From Pyxidicoccus fallax (GTDB lineage: Bacteria; Myxococcota; Myxococcia; Myxococcales; Myxococcaceae): 64,000 bases of DNA. The DNA lies in NCBI RefSeq assembly GCF_012933655.1, contig NZ_JABBJJ010000006.1, positions 32,716 to 96,715 of the forward strand, in the 5' to 3' direction. Of this stretch, positions 6,395-14,130 are shown in pieces; the stretch's first letter is position 1; each line of letters begins with the position of its first letter. The position numbers were made by a program, and so were the translations under genes. Under the pieces are notes generated by a model. The model was not told the DNA's origin, ran no database searches, and worked only from the letters and a program-made list of their open reading frames with translations.

Positions 6395-7819
6395 TCAATA
6401 GCAGAGGTAGTTGTCGCTCCAGCCGTTCGCGGAATCCAAGGGCTCGTTCCACGCGACGCAGGTCTTGTTGGGGATGGGGCCCGTGTTGGACCACTGGAAT
6501 TGAAGCGTGCTGGTGGTGGACACACAGATGTAGTTATTACCCCAGCCGTGGGCGGAGTCGTTGGGCTCGTCCACGAGCGTGCACCGCTTGCCAGTGATGG
6601 GCCCCGTGGCGCTGAAAGCCAGGCCTTCGGCCTGATCGGAGCACAGGAAGTTGTCCTTCCAGCCATTCGGGTCGTTCGGCTCGTTGAGTTCGGCGCAGTG
6701 GGTACCCAGGATCTTCCCCGCGGGGGAGAAGGCGAGCTTTTGCGTGTAGCACAGGTAGTTGTTTTCCCAGTTGTTGGGATCGGCCGGCTCATTCCACGAC
6801 GTGCAGCGCATCCCTGCGATCGGGCCCAGCGAGGAATAGGTGAACTGCAGGGGGCTATAGGTGGGCACGCAGATGTAGTTGTCGAGCCAGCCATTGAGAT
6901 CGAGGACCTCGGTAATCTGGGTGCAGCGCTTCGTGAGCAGGGGGGGAAGTCCCGAATTGTGCCAGGTCACTCCCTCGGAACCCGCGGTGCAGAGGTAGTT
7001 GTCGGCCCAGCCGTGGTTGTTATCGTTCGGCTCGTTGACCAGGGTGCACGCGGCGGGGAAGGGAGAGTACTGATACCGGAACTCGACGGGAGACACCCCG
7101 TAGGTCTTTCGCAAACCCTCGACATCCAGGCTGCTCAAGGTCTTCCGATTCCACTGGGCACAGTAGCTCATGGACGAGTCGGGATCGTACTGGGTGATGA
7201 CCTGGCCATCGGTCTGCTGCACGATGGTGTTGTTGCAATAGCCCGGAGTATTGGGTGTATTTCCCGGATTGTCCTGCTCGTGGTAGAAGCCCAGGGCGTG
7301 GCCAAACTCGTGCAAGGCGACGACGCGGATGCAATACTCGCGATCATCTCCTGGCGCCCATGCGTCATCAACAGCGTCATTACAAGACGTGCTCCAGTTG
7401 GCGAAGGTGAAGTTGAGATACATGCTGGGGTTGTCACTCGTCACGCCGACGAAGGATCTCGGGTTCGAGTCATCCACCTCGATGCGGACCGCATTCACGG
7501 GAGTATTCCCGTCACAGTCACCCCAGCCCGTGAAACGGACACTGCTGTTATTGTCCCACTGTTCCTCGACAGTCTGCCTCACCCACGTCTTCTCCGAGTT
7601 GTTGTTGGCCGTGGTCCAGCAAACGGGAATGACAGTGAAACCATTGGCATCCGCGGGCCAGTAACTGCCAGTCTTTCCATAGAGCGCCTCGCCCTGTGAG
7701 CCCACGGCCACGACTTCCCTGTCCACGACGCGCTGGGTCGCGGGCTCACAAGCCACGAGAAGCGAGGAAATCAGAAAAAGAAACCGGGTTACCCCGTTGT
7801 CACTCAAGGAGTTCTTCAT
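6395..7819 (-). CDS. Secreted metzincin zinc protease with six C-terminal repeats
   Basis: 474 aa from the ATG at 7817-7819. The longer reading frame to 7945 adds an unconvincing extension. The leader ends in L-V-A-C, a likely lipobox. The zinc motif H170-E-F-G-H174-x5-H180, with a following glutamate, and an S-M-S-Y Met-turn identify an astacin/matrixin-like metzincin. From about residue 255, six repeats of 38-41 residues follow, each with Cys...NEPxD...GWxDNYLC, the paired cysteines suggesting one disulfide per unit. I do not recognise the repeat family; binding to a surface or polysaccharide is a guess. Base composition is visibly less GC-rich than the neighbours. Probably extracellular predation or nutrition. 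Confidence 0.88.
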   Translation of the reverse strand: MKNSLSDNGVTRFLFLISSLLVACEPATQRVVDREVVAVGSQGEALYGKTGSYWPADANGFTVIPVCWTTANNNSEKTWVRQTVEEQWDNNSSVRFTGWGDCDGNTPVNAVRIEVDDSNPRSFVGVTSDNPSMYLNFTFANWSTSCNDAVDDAWAPGDDREYCIRVVALHEFGHALGFYHEQDNPGNTPNTPGYCNNTIVQQTDGQVITQYDPDSSMSYCAQWNRKTLSSLDVEGLRKTYGVSPVEFRYQYSPFPAACTLVNEPNDNNHGWADNYLCTAGSEGVTWHNSGLPPLLTKRCTQITEVLDLNGWLDNYICVPTYSPLQFTYSSLGPIAGMRCTSWNEPADPNNWENNYLCYTQKLAFSPAGKILGTHCAELNEPNDPNGWKDNFLCSDQAEGLAFSATGPITGKRCTLVDEPNDSAHGWGNNYICVSTTSTLQFQWSNTGPIPNKTCVAWNEPLDSANGWSDNYLCY

Positions 7820-8081
7820 TGACGGACTTTCTGTGATGTTTGTTGCACTACGAGTGAATTGGTAACACGATATGCAAGAACAGCCAAGTGAAGACTTGCT
7901 GTCCCGCAGGGCGATATGAATTGCTGAGCTGAAAAAATCCGCCAAGCCAACCTGATGACACGCCGAGGCTCAAATCTGGATTAGATGGCGATGTCTCGGG
8001 AAACCGGAGCGCCGCCCTCTTGCCATGCGTGTTACGCGTGTTACGTCGGACGCGCTGGTGCCCGGAATACAGGTTTGCAGC

Positions 8082-8443
8082 GTGGCGAAACCCATCTTTG
8101 GAATGAACCCGTCCCTCGACGGGTATGTCGACCACGGGGCCTTCGCGCCGGATCCCCAGCTATATCGTCATTTCATCGAGCGTGTGAGCGGCGTGGCCGG
8201 TAGCGTCTACGGTCGTCGCATGCACGAGGTGATGCGGTACTGGGACGAAGATGAGCCCTCGTGGGGCGCGGCGGAACGCGACTTCGCGATCGCGTGGCGA
8301 AAGCAGCCGAAATGGGTCGTTTCACGCTCGTTGAAGTCGGTCGGCCCCAACGCCACATGGGTGCAAGAGGGTCTGGAGGCGCTCGTGCGTCGGCTGAAGG
8401 ATTCGGCAAGGACGTGATCAGATTGACCTACGTCCCCGCTTGA
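8082..8443 (+). pseudogene. Decayed DHFR/RibD-C-like reductase with internal deletion
   Basis: From GTG 8082 the frame reads a normal start for the dihydrofolate-reductase-like family (NPSLDGYVD, then YGRRMHEVMRYW, then KWVVSRSLKSVGPNATWV). It then breaks off at V-R-R-L-K-D and stops at 8417. The family's usual C-terminal ending, a DVIRLTYVPA-like strand, follows immediately but in another frame, ending at 8443. The central 60 or so residues that normally join these parts are absent. The simplest reading is an internal deletion with frame loss. No function is expected. Confidence 0.75.
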
Positions 8444-8488
8444 TCTCGCGCCAGCAATCGCCCGCGCGCCATTGGAGGGGCTTCCACG

Positions 8489-9688
8489 CTACGCCGCCTT
8501 CTTCACCATCCCATGCGGGTCGAGGACGAACTTCCGGGCCACGCCCGTGTCGAACTCGTGGTACCCGCGCGGCGCCTCGTCGAGCGAGATGACGGTGGCG
8601 TTGACGATCTTCGCGATGGGCAGCCGGCCATGGAGGATGGCCATCATGAGCTGGCGGTTGTAGCGCAGCACCGGCGTCTGCCCCGTGTAGAGCCGGTGCG
8701 ACTTCGCCCAGCCCAATCCGAAGCGCATGCGCAGGTTCCCCTGCTTCGCGCCCTCCTCCTTCGCTCCCGGGTCCTCGGTGACGTACAGCCCGGGGATTCC
8801 AATCGCCCCACCCGGTCGCGTAATCGCCATCAACGAGTTGAGCACCGTCGCCGGCGCCTCCGTCACGTGCTGCGCGCCATGGCCACGTGCTTCGAAGCCC
8901 ACCGCGTCCACCGAGCAGTCCACCTCCGGCACGCCGACCACCGCCTCAATCAGCTCCTCCAGCTTGTCGCTCTTCGTCAGGTCGATGGGCTCGAAGCCCA
9001 CCGACTTCGCGTGGCGCAGTCGCTCCGGGTTCATGTCCCCAATCATCACCACCGCCGCGCCCAGCAGCTGCGCCGAGGCCGCCGCCGCGAGCCCTACCGG
9101 TCCCGCTCCGGCGACGTAGACCGAGGACCCCACCCCGACGCCCGCGCACACCGCGCCGTGGAAGCCCGTCGGGAGGATGTCCGACAACATGGTCAGGTCC
9201 TGGATCTTCTCCAGCGCCTTCTCCTTGTTCGGAAAGCGGATGAGGTTGAAGTCCGCGTACGGCACCAGCACGTACTCAGCCTGGCCTCCTGTCCAGCCGC
9301 CCATGTCCACGTAGCCGAACGCCCCTCCGGCCCGCGCCGAGTTGACGTTGAGGCACACACCCGTCTGCTGCTCGCGGCACGTGCGACAGCGGCCACAGGC
9401 GACGTTGAAGGGCACCGTCACCAGGTCACCGATGTTGAGGTACTCGACGTCCTTGCCCTTCTCGATGACCTCGCCGGTGATTTCGTGCCCCAGCACCAGC
9501 CCCGTGGGTGCCGTGGTGCGCCCCCGCACCATGTGCTGGTCCGAGCCACAGATGTTGGTGGTGACCACCTTCAGGATGACCCCGTGCTCGATGGGCTTCC
9601 CCTGCGGGTTCACCATCTTCGGATAGTCGATGGAGCGGACCTCCACCTTGCCGGGACCGAGATAGACGACGCCACGATTGCTGGCCAT
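8489..9688 (-). CDS. fdhA: Glutathione-independent formaldehyde dehydrogenase (zinc MDR)
   Basis: 399 aa. Zinc-dependent medium-chain dehydrogenase that oxidises formaldehyde to formate with tightly bound NAD. It has the catalytic-zinc block C-G-S-D-Q-H-M near residue 47, the G-H-E block, the four structural-zinc cysteines (C-G-R-C-R-T-C...C) and the nucleotide fold G-A-G-P-V-G. The length matches Pseudomonas FDH. The ATG at 9686-9688 was chosen over a much longer frame because it has an AGGAGG just upstream and the family's usual N-terminus (NRGVVYLGPGKVEV). It may belong to the formaldehyde dismutase subgroup. Confidence 0.93.
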   Translation of the reverse strand: MASNRGVVYLGPGKVEVRSIDYPKMVNPQGKPIEHGVILKVVTTNICGSDQHMVRGRTTAPTGLVLGHEITGEVIEKGKDVEYLNIGDLVTVPFNVACGRCRTCREQQTGVCLNVNSARAGGAFGYVDMGGWTGGQAEYVLVPYADFNLIRFPNKEKALEKIQDLTMLSDILPTGFHGAVCAGVGVGSSVYVAGAGPVGLAAAASAQLLGAAVVMIGDMNPERLRHAKSVGFEPIDLTKSDKLEELIEAVVGVPEVDCSVDAVGFEARGHGAQHVTEAPATVLNSLMAITRPGGAIGIPGLYVTEDPGAKEEGAKQGNLRMRFGLGWAKSHRLYTGQTPVLRYNRQLMMAILHGRLPIAKIVNATVISLDEAPRGYHEFDTGVARKFVLDPHGMVKKAA

Positions 9689-9742
9689 GGACGCACTCCT
9701 CCTGAGGAGGATGCTGGCGACCCCTGGCGCACCCGGCACGCG

Positions 9743-9803
9743 GGACAGCCCGGCTCCGCTGCTCCCGCGACGAGGAGGGGCCCCGGGGCAGCGCGGGCTG
9801 TCC
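9743..9803 (-). terminator. Hairpin between the porin and formaldehyde dehydrogenase genes
   Basis: Perfect 10-base arms GGACAGCCCG (9743-9752) and CGGGCTGTCC (9794-9803), with a 41-base loop that itself contains a GC-rich hairpin. It lies just past the stop of the porin gene, so it may end that transcript; there is no T-run. It could equally fold in the leader of the dehydrogenase mRNA. Confidence 0.45.
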
Positions 9804-9834
9804 GCCCCTCCCCGTGGGCCCAGACGCGGCGACC

Positions 9835-11127
9835 TCAGAACGACGCGTCGAGCTGCAGCCGCACGAGATGCCGCGTGGGCCCCGTCCGTCCGAACTGGTA
9901 CGCGTAGTCGCCCTGAATCTTGAAGGCGTGCCCGTTCAGGTAGGCATTCAGGCCCACGCCCACCTCCCGTCCCGCCGTCTCCACCTGCGCGATGAGCGCC
10001 GGGTCGCTGTCCGAGCGCACCTTCTGCAGGTCGAACCGCCCCGTGGCCTCCAGCTTCGACGTGAGCATGTAGCCCGCCTGCACCAGGTACCCCCAGCCCG
10101 AGCGGGACCACTCGCGCGCTGGCTGCCCATTCACCGTGCCATCGCGGAAGTTCGGCGATCCATCCCGGTACAGCGCCTCCGCGAGCACGGAGAGGCCGTT
10201 GTACTTGAACACCGTGTCCACGGCCGCGTGGGCGTAGTCGAAGGTGCCAATCACGAACGTGGTGCCCGTGGTGCTGCGCTGCCGGTTCGTCTTCTGGTTG
10301 TACGCCCCCGCCACGCCCACCATCAGCCGGGGCTTCGGCAGCCGCTGCAGGTCTCCCTCCACGTCGTCATCGAAGGCGCCGAACGGTCGCACCGCGAAGC
10401 GCGCCACGTAGAGCAGCCCCGGCGTCGAAGCCCCGAAGCGGTTGCGCCCCTCGCCGCCGAAGAACCCCAGGTTGTAGCTGAGCACCCCGTCCTTCCCGAG
10501 GAAGTCGTTCGACGACAGCATCAGCCCCATGTCCCGGTCCAGCGTCAGCTCGCCGATGATGAGCGGCCGGTCCACGAACTGCAAACCCGACTCGCGGATG
10601 GTGCGCGCGCGGTCGAACGGCACGAAGAACTGGCCCACGCGGAGGTTCAAATCCCGCAGCGCCGTGTACTCGACCCACACGTCGAACAGCGGGCTCGACG
10701 AGCCGGCCTCGAAGTCATTGCCTCCGAACGCGAGCTGCAGCGTGTACTTGAGGTCTGGATTCAGCACGTGGCCCTGGAGGAAGAGCCGCACCGTGCGGAT
10801 CTGCTGCTCCTGCGTCCACCGCCGGTCCGCGCCTTCCACGCCCTGCCCCGTCACCGTCTCGCGCATCTGGAAGCGGCCCCGGATGGTGGCGGAGTACTTC
10901 CCGTCCTCCGACGCCACGGTGAAGCCCTTGCCGGGCGCGGCGGTGATGGTGACTCCCGGCGAGGGAGGCGGCTTCGGCTTGGGCTCGGAGGGGACTCCCG
11001 AGTCCGGAGGGGCCGGCGAGGCGGGAGCCGGCTCCGCGGGCGCGGACTGCGCCCACGCTCCCGTGGAGAGCCAGAGCGACACGAGGAGGACGACCTTCGT
11101 GGACACACGAGGGGCTGGATTGGACAT
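9835..11127 (-). CDS. Outer-membrane porin, OprO/OprP phosphate-selective type
   Basis: 430 aa from the ATG at 11125-11127, which begins a clean signal peptide ending G-A-W-A/QS. A Pro/Ala/Glu-rich stretch follows, then a beta-barrel of alternating strands, with the OprP-family block LRVGQFFVPF near residue 175 and a terminal phenylalanine (DASF) used for outer-membrane insertion. The family forms trimeric anion channels, often for phosphate or polyphosphate. The actual solute is not predictable here, and no phosphate genes adjoin. A hairpin follows the stop. Confidence 0.88.
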   Translation of the reverse strand: MSNPAPRVSTKVVLLVSLWLSTGAWAQSAPAEPAPASPAPPDSGVPSEPKPKPPPSPGVTITAAPGKGFTVASEDGKYSATIRGRFQMRETVTGQGVEGADRRWTQEQQIRTVRLFLQGHVLNPDLKYTLQLAFGGNDFEAGSSSPLFDVWVEYTALRDLNLRVGQFFVPFDRARTIRESGLQFVDRPLIIGELTLDRDMGLMLSSNDFLGKDGVLSYNLGFFGGEGRNRFGASTPGLLYVARFAVRPFGAFDDDVEGDLQRLPKPRLMVGVAGAYNQKTNRQRSTTGTTFVIGTFDYAHAAVDTVFKYNGLSVLAEALYRDGSPNFRDGTVNGQPAREWSRSGWGYLVQAGYMLTSKLEATGRFDLQKVRSDSDPALIAQVETAGREVGVGLNAYLNGHAFKIQGDYAYQFGRTGPTRHLVRLQLDASF

Positions 11128-11466
11128 GGCTGGGGACGTCAGGTCAGACGTGAAGTGCACGGCACACGCTACCGGACGAACCGGTCAGCGCAGGAGAACG
11201 ACAGAGAGCCGCTGAGGGAATGGGACCGCGGGGCGCTCAGCACGCGCGACAACAACAACACCGACACGCCCGACCGAAGGCGCGGGCACCGACGTGCCAC
11301 GCAAGCCCTTCAAGGCCGGAGGGGTGGGAGCAACCTGGCGTGTTGGCGTGAACGGGAGACATGTTGAGCAGACAAGCCAGGAAGTCGCTGACATTGTTAA
11401 CCGCCGTTGACGCAACACGCAAGACGCTGCTGCGCCGGGCGCTCCTCTCCATTAGGGAGCCCCACC
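11128..11466. other. Divergent intergenic region, no gene seen
   Basis: 339 bp between the porin and SDR genes, so it must hold promoters in both directions. I see short inverted repeats (for example ACGTC/GACGT near 11137) and a GTTAAC palindrome near 11397, but no convincing paired -35/-10 boxes, RNA gene or small ORF. Confidence 0.6.
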
Positions 11467-12255
11467 ATGAACCTCTATCTCGAAAACAAGCTCGCCCTCG
11501 TCACCGCCTCCACCGGTGGCATCGGCAAGGAGATCGCCACCGCCCTCGCCCAGGAGGGCGCCCGGGTCATCGTCAACGGCCGCACCGCCGCCAGCGTGGA
11601 CTCGGCCATCGCCGACATCCGTGGCCGCGTGCCCGACGCGAAGCTGGAGAAGCTGGCCACCGACAACGGCACCGCCGAGGGCGCCGCGGAGACCCTCCGC
11701 CAGTTCCCCGAGGTGGACATCCTCGTCAACAACCTCGGCATCTACGAGGCCGTGGGCTTCTTCGACGAGACGGACGAGGCCTGGCAGCGCCTGTTCGAGG
11801 TCAACATCCTCAGCGGCGTGCGCCTCGCCCGCCACTACCTCAAGGGCATGCTCGTGAAGAAGACCGGCCGCGTCATCTTCATCGCCAGCGAGGCCGCCAT
11901 CAGCCCGTCTCCCGAGATGGCCCACTACAGCGCGACCAAGACGATGCAGCTGTCCGTGTCCCGCAGCCTCGCCGAGCTGACCAAGGGCACCGCCGTCACC
12001 GTCAACACCGTCATGCCCGGCTCGACGCGCACCGAGGGCGTCGCGAAGCTCGTCCAGGACCTCTTCCCCGGCCTGCCCCTGGAGGAGGCGGAGCGGCGCT
12101 TCATGCGGGAGAACCGCCCCACCTCCCTCATCGAGCGGCTCATCGACCCGAAGGAGGTCGCGGACCTCGTCGCCTACGTGAGCAGCCCGCGCGCCTCCGC
12201 CATCAACGGCGCCGCCCTCCGCGTGGACGGCGGCCTCGTGCGCAGCGTGTTCTAG
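11467..12255 (+). CDS. SDR-family oxidoreductase
   Basis: 262 aa. Classical short-chain dehydrogenase with the nucleotide-binding T-A-S-T-G-G-I-G near residue 13, N-N-L-G near residue 90, catalytic serine in the I-A-S-E-A block and Y-S-A-T-K near residue 158. The leading glycine of the usual TGxxxGIG motif is alanine, a common variation. Start set by the ATG 8-16 bases after AGGGAG. It converges with the carboxyltransferase gene, leaving 7 bp between stops. Substrate unknown; resembles 3-oxoacyl-ACP-reductase-like SDRs. Confidence 0.92.
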   Translation: MNLYLENKLALVTASTGGIGKEIATALAQEGARVIVNGRTAASVDSAIADIRGRVPDAKLEKLATDNGTAEGAAETLRQFPEVDILVNNLGIYEAVGFFDETDEAWQRLFEVNILSGVRLARHYLKGMLVKKTGRVIFIASEAAISPSPEMAHYSATKTMQLSVSRSLAELTKGTAVTVNTVMPGSTRTEGVAKLVQDLFPGLPLEEAERRFMRENRPTSLIERLIDPKEVADLVAYVSSPRASAINGAALRVDGGLVRSVF

Positions 12256-12262
12256 CCGCGCC

Positions 12263-13858
12263 TCACCACGTATCGATGTACCGGCGCCGTCCCTCGCGCA
12301 CCGGGCGGGGGACGGAGCGCAGCCCGCGGAGAATCCACGCGCGCGTCTCCGCGGGGTCGATGACCGCGTCCAGCTCCAGCAGCGAGGCCATGTTGATGGC
12401 CCTGCCCCGCTGGTGCGCCTCGGCAATCATCGCCTTCGCCATCTCCTCCCGCTGCTCCGGGTCCTCGATGGCCTCGAGCTGCTTGCGCATGCCGATGCGC
12501 ACGGCGCCCTCCAGGTTCATCCCGCCGAACTCGCCCGTGGGCCAGGACACGTTGAACACCGGCGCGTGGAAGTGCCCGCCGGCCATGGCCTGCGCGCCGA
12601 GCCCGTAGCCCCGCCGCAGCACCACGCTGAAGAACGGGACGGAGAGGCTCGCCGCGCCCACGAACATCCGGGACACGTGGCGCACGAGCGCGGTCGTCTC
12701 GGCCTGCGGGCCCACCATGAACCCGGGCGTGTCGCACAGCGACACGATGGGCAGTCCAAAGGCGTCACAGAGCTGGAAGAAGCGCGCGGCCTTGTCGGCG
12801 GCGTTCGCGTCGATGGCGCCGCCCAGGTGGAACGTGTCGTTCGCGATGAGCCCGAGCGGCTGGCCTTCGATTCGCACCAACGCCGTCACCAGGCTCCGCC
12901 CGAAGTCGCGGCGCAGCTCCAGCACGGAGCCGGTGTCCGCCAGCGTCTCGATGATGGGGCGGATCTTGTACGCGCGGCGGCGGTTCTCGGGGAGCACCGT
13001 GCGCAGCGTCTCCTGGTCCGCGCAGGGCCCCGGCGCCGTGGCGCCCTGGAAGTAGGCCAGGTACTTCTTCGCGACGGCCACCGCCTCGGCCTCGTCGCGC
13101 ACGCGCACGTCGATGACACCGTTGCGCGTCTGTACGTCCGCGGGGCCAATCTCCTCCGGGGCGAAGGTACCCAGGCCGCCGCCTTGAATCATCGCCGGGC
13201 CGCCCATGCCGATGTTGCTGTCGTCCGTGGCGATGATGACGTCGCAGCACCCCAGCAGCGCCGCGTTCCCCGCGAAGCAGCGCCCGGAGACGATGCCCAC
13301 GCGCGGCACGAGCCCGGAGAGCGAGGCGAAGGCCAGGAAGCTGGGCGTGTCGAGTCCCGACACGGTGTGCGTGTCCGTGTCGTTGGGCCGGCCGCCACCG
13401 CCCTCGGCGAAGAGCACCACCGGCACGCGCCACTGCGCCGCGAGCGCCAGCATGCGGTCCAGCTTCGCGTGGCCCACCAGCCCCTGCGTGCCGGCGAACA
13501 CGGTGTAGTCGTACGCGAGCACCATGGCCCGCGCCCGCTCTTCATCGAAGAGGGCGCGGTTGATGGTGCCGAGCCCGCAGATGATGCCGTCCGCGGGGCT
13601 GGCGCGGATGAGGTCCTCCATCGAGCGCGTCGACCGCTGCGCCGCGAGCGCGAGCCCTCCGTACTCGACGAAGGTCCCCGGGTCGACGAGGTCCGCGAGG
13701 TTCTCCCGGGCCGTGCGCTGTCCCGTCTTGCGCCGCCGCGCCACCGCCTCCGGGCGACCGGCGTCGGAGGTTGCCGTGAGTCGCTCGCGAAGCTCCGCGA
13801 GTTCGGGGCGGATGGCGGCCGGGGATGACGCCCGGCCGTCGTCATGCGTATCGCTCAT
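12263..13858 (-). CDS. Acyl-CoA carboxylase carboxyltransferase (beta) subunit
   Basis: 531 aa from the ATG at 13856-13858. Both crotonase-like halves of the carboxyltransferase are present: the N-half with ENLADLVDPGTFVEYG and ALLGCCDVIIATDDSNIGMGG, the C-half with G-G-A-I-D-A-N-A-A-D-K-A-A-R, the CDTPGF block and FGGMNLEGAVRIG. It transfers carboxylate from biotin to an acyl-CoA such as acetyl-, propionyl- or methylcrotonyl-CoA. No biotin carboxylase or biotin carrier gene adjoins, so the partner must be elsewhere. The D-T-P-G-F block is typical of propionyl/acetyl types. A longer upstream frame was rejected because it lacks family sequence. Confidence 0.92.
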   Translation of the reverse strand: MSDTHDDGRASSPAAIRPELAELRERLTATSDAGRPEAVARRRKTGQRTARENLADLVDPGTFVEYGGLALAAQRSTRSMEDLIRASPADGIICGLGTINRALFDEERARAMVLAYDYTVFAGTQGLVGHAKLDRMLALAAQWRVPVVLFAEGGGGRPNDTDTHTVSGLDTPSFLAFASLSGLVPRVGIVSGRCFAGNAALLGCCDVIIATDDSNIGMGGPAMIQGGGLGTFAPEEIGPADVQTRNGVIDVRVRDEAEAVAVAKKYLAYFQGATAPGPCADQETLRTVLPENRRRAYKIRPIIETLADTGSVLELRRDFGRSLVTALVRIEGQPLGLIANDTFHLGGAIDANAADKAARFFQLCDAFGLPIVSLCDTPGFMVGPQAETTALVRHVSRMFVGAASLSVPFFSVVLRRGYGLGAQAMAGGHFHAPVFNVSWPTGEFGGMNLEGAVRIGMRKQLEAIEDPEQREEMAKAMIAEAHQRGRAINMASLLELDAVIDPAETRAWILRGLRSVPRPVREGRRRYIDTW

Positions 13859-14130
13859 GGGCGCGGGATGATGCCCCGCCCGCCGAGCAGGCACCAGGAT
13901 GGCGCCACGGCGACCGCCACGAGCAGTGCGTGCGCCCACCCGCACTCCACGAGCGCTCCCCCGGAGCGCCTGTCCGTCCCGGCCTTCGGGCGGGCCCTCG
14001 TCCCGGGAGCCCTGCCACACGCCACCCTCCGCCCCCGTGGCGCCGGGTTGAACACTCAACATCGCCCGGAGCCGTGGAGACATCGGAGGCTGGGGAATCC
14101 CGTCCGCGCCCGGGTAGTAAGGACCGAAGC

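Noticed and set aside
8025..8417. An intact 130-aa dihydrofolate-reductase-like gene
   Set aside because: It is too short, lacks the middle of the family, and the family's C-terminal strand follows in another frame. Treated as a pseudogene.
8489..10111. A 540-aa version of the formaldehyde dehydrogenase
   Set aside because: The extra N-terminus overlaps the porin gene and lacks family similarity. The ATG at 9688 has a strong ribosome site and gives the normal length.
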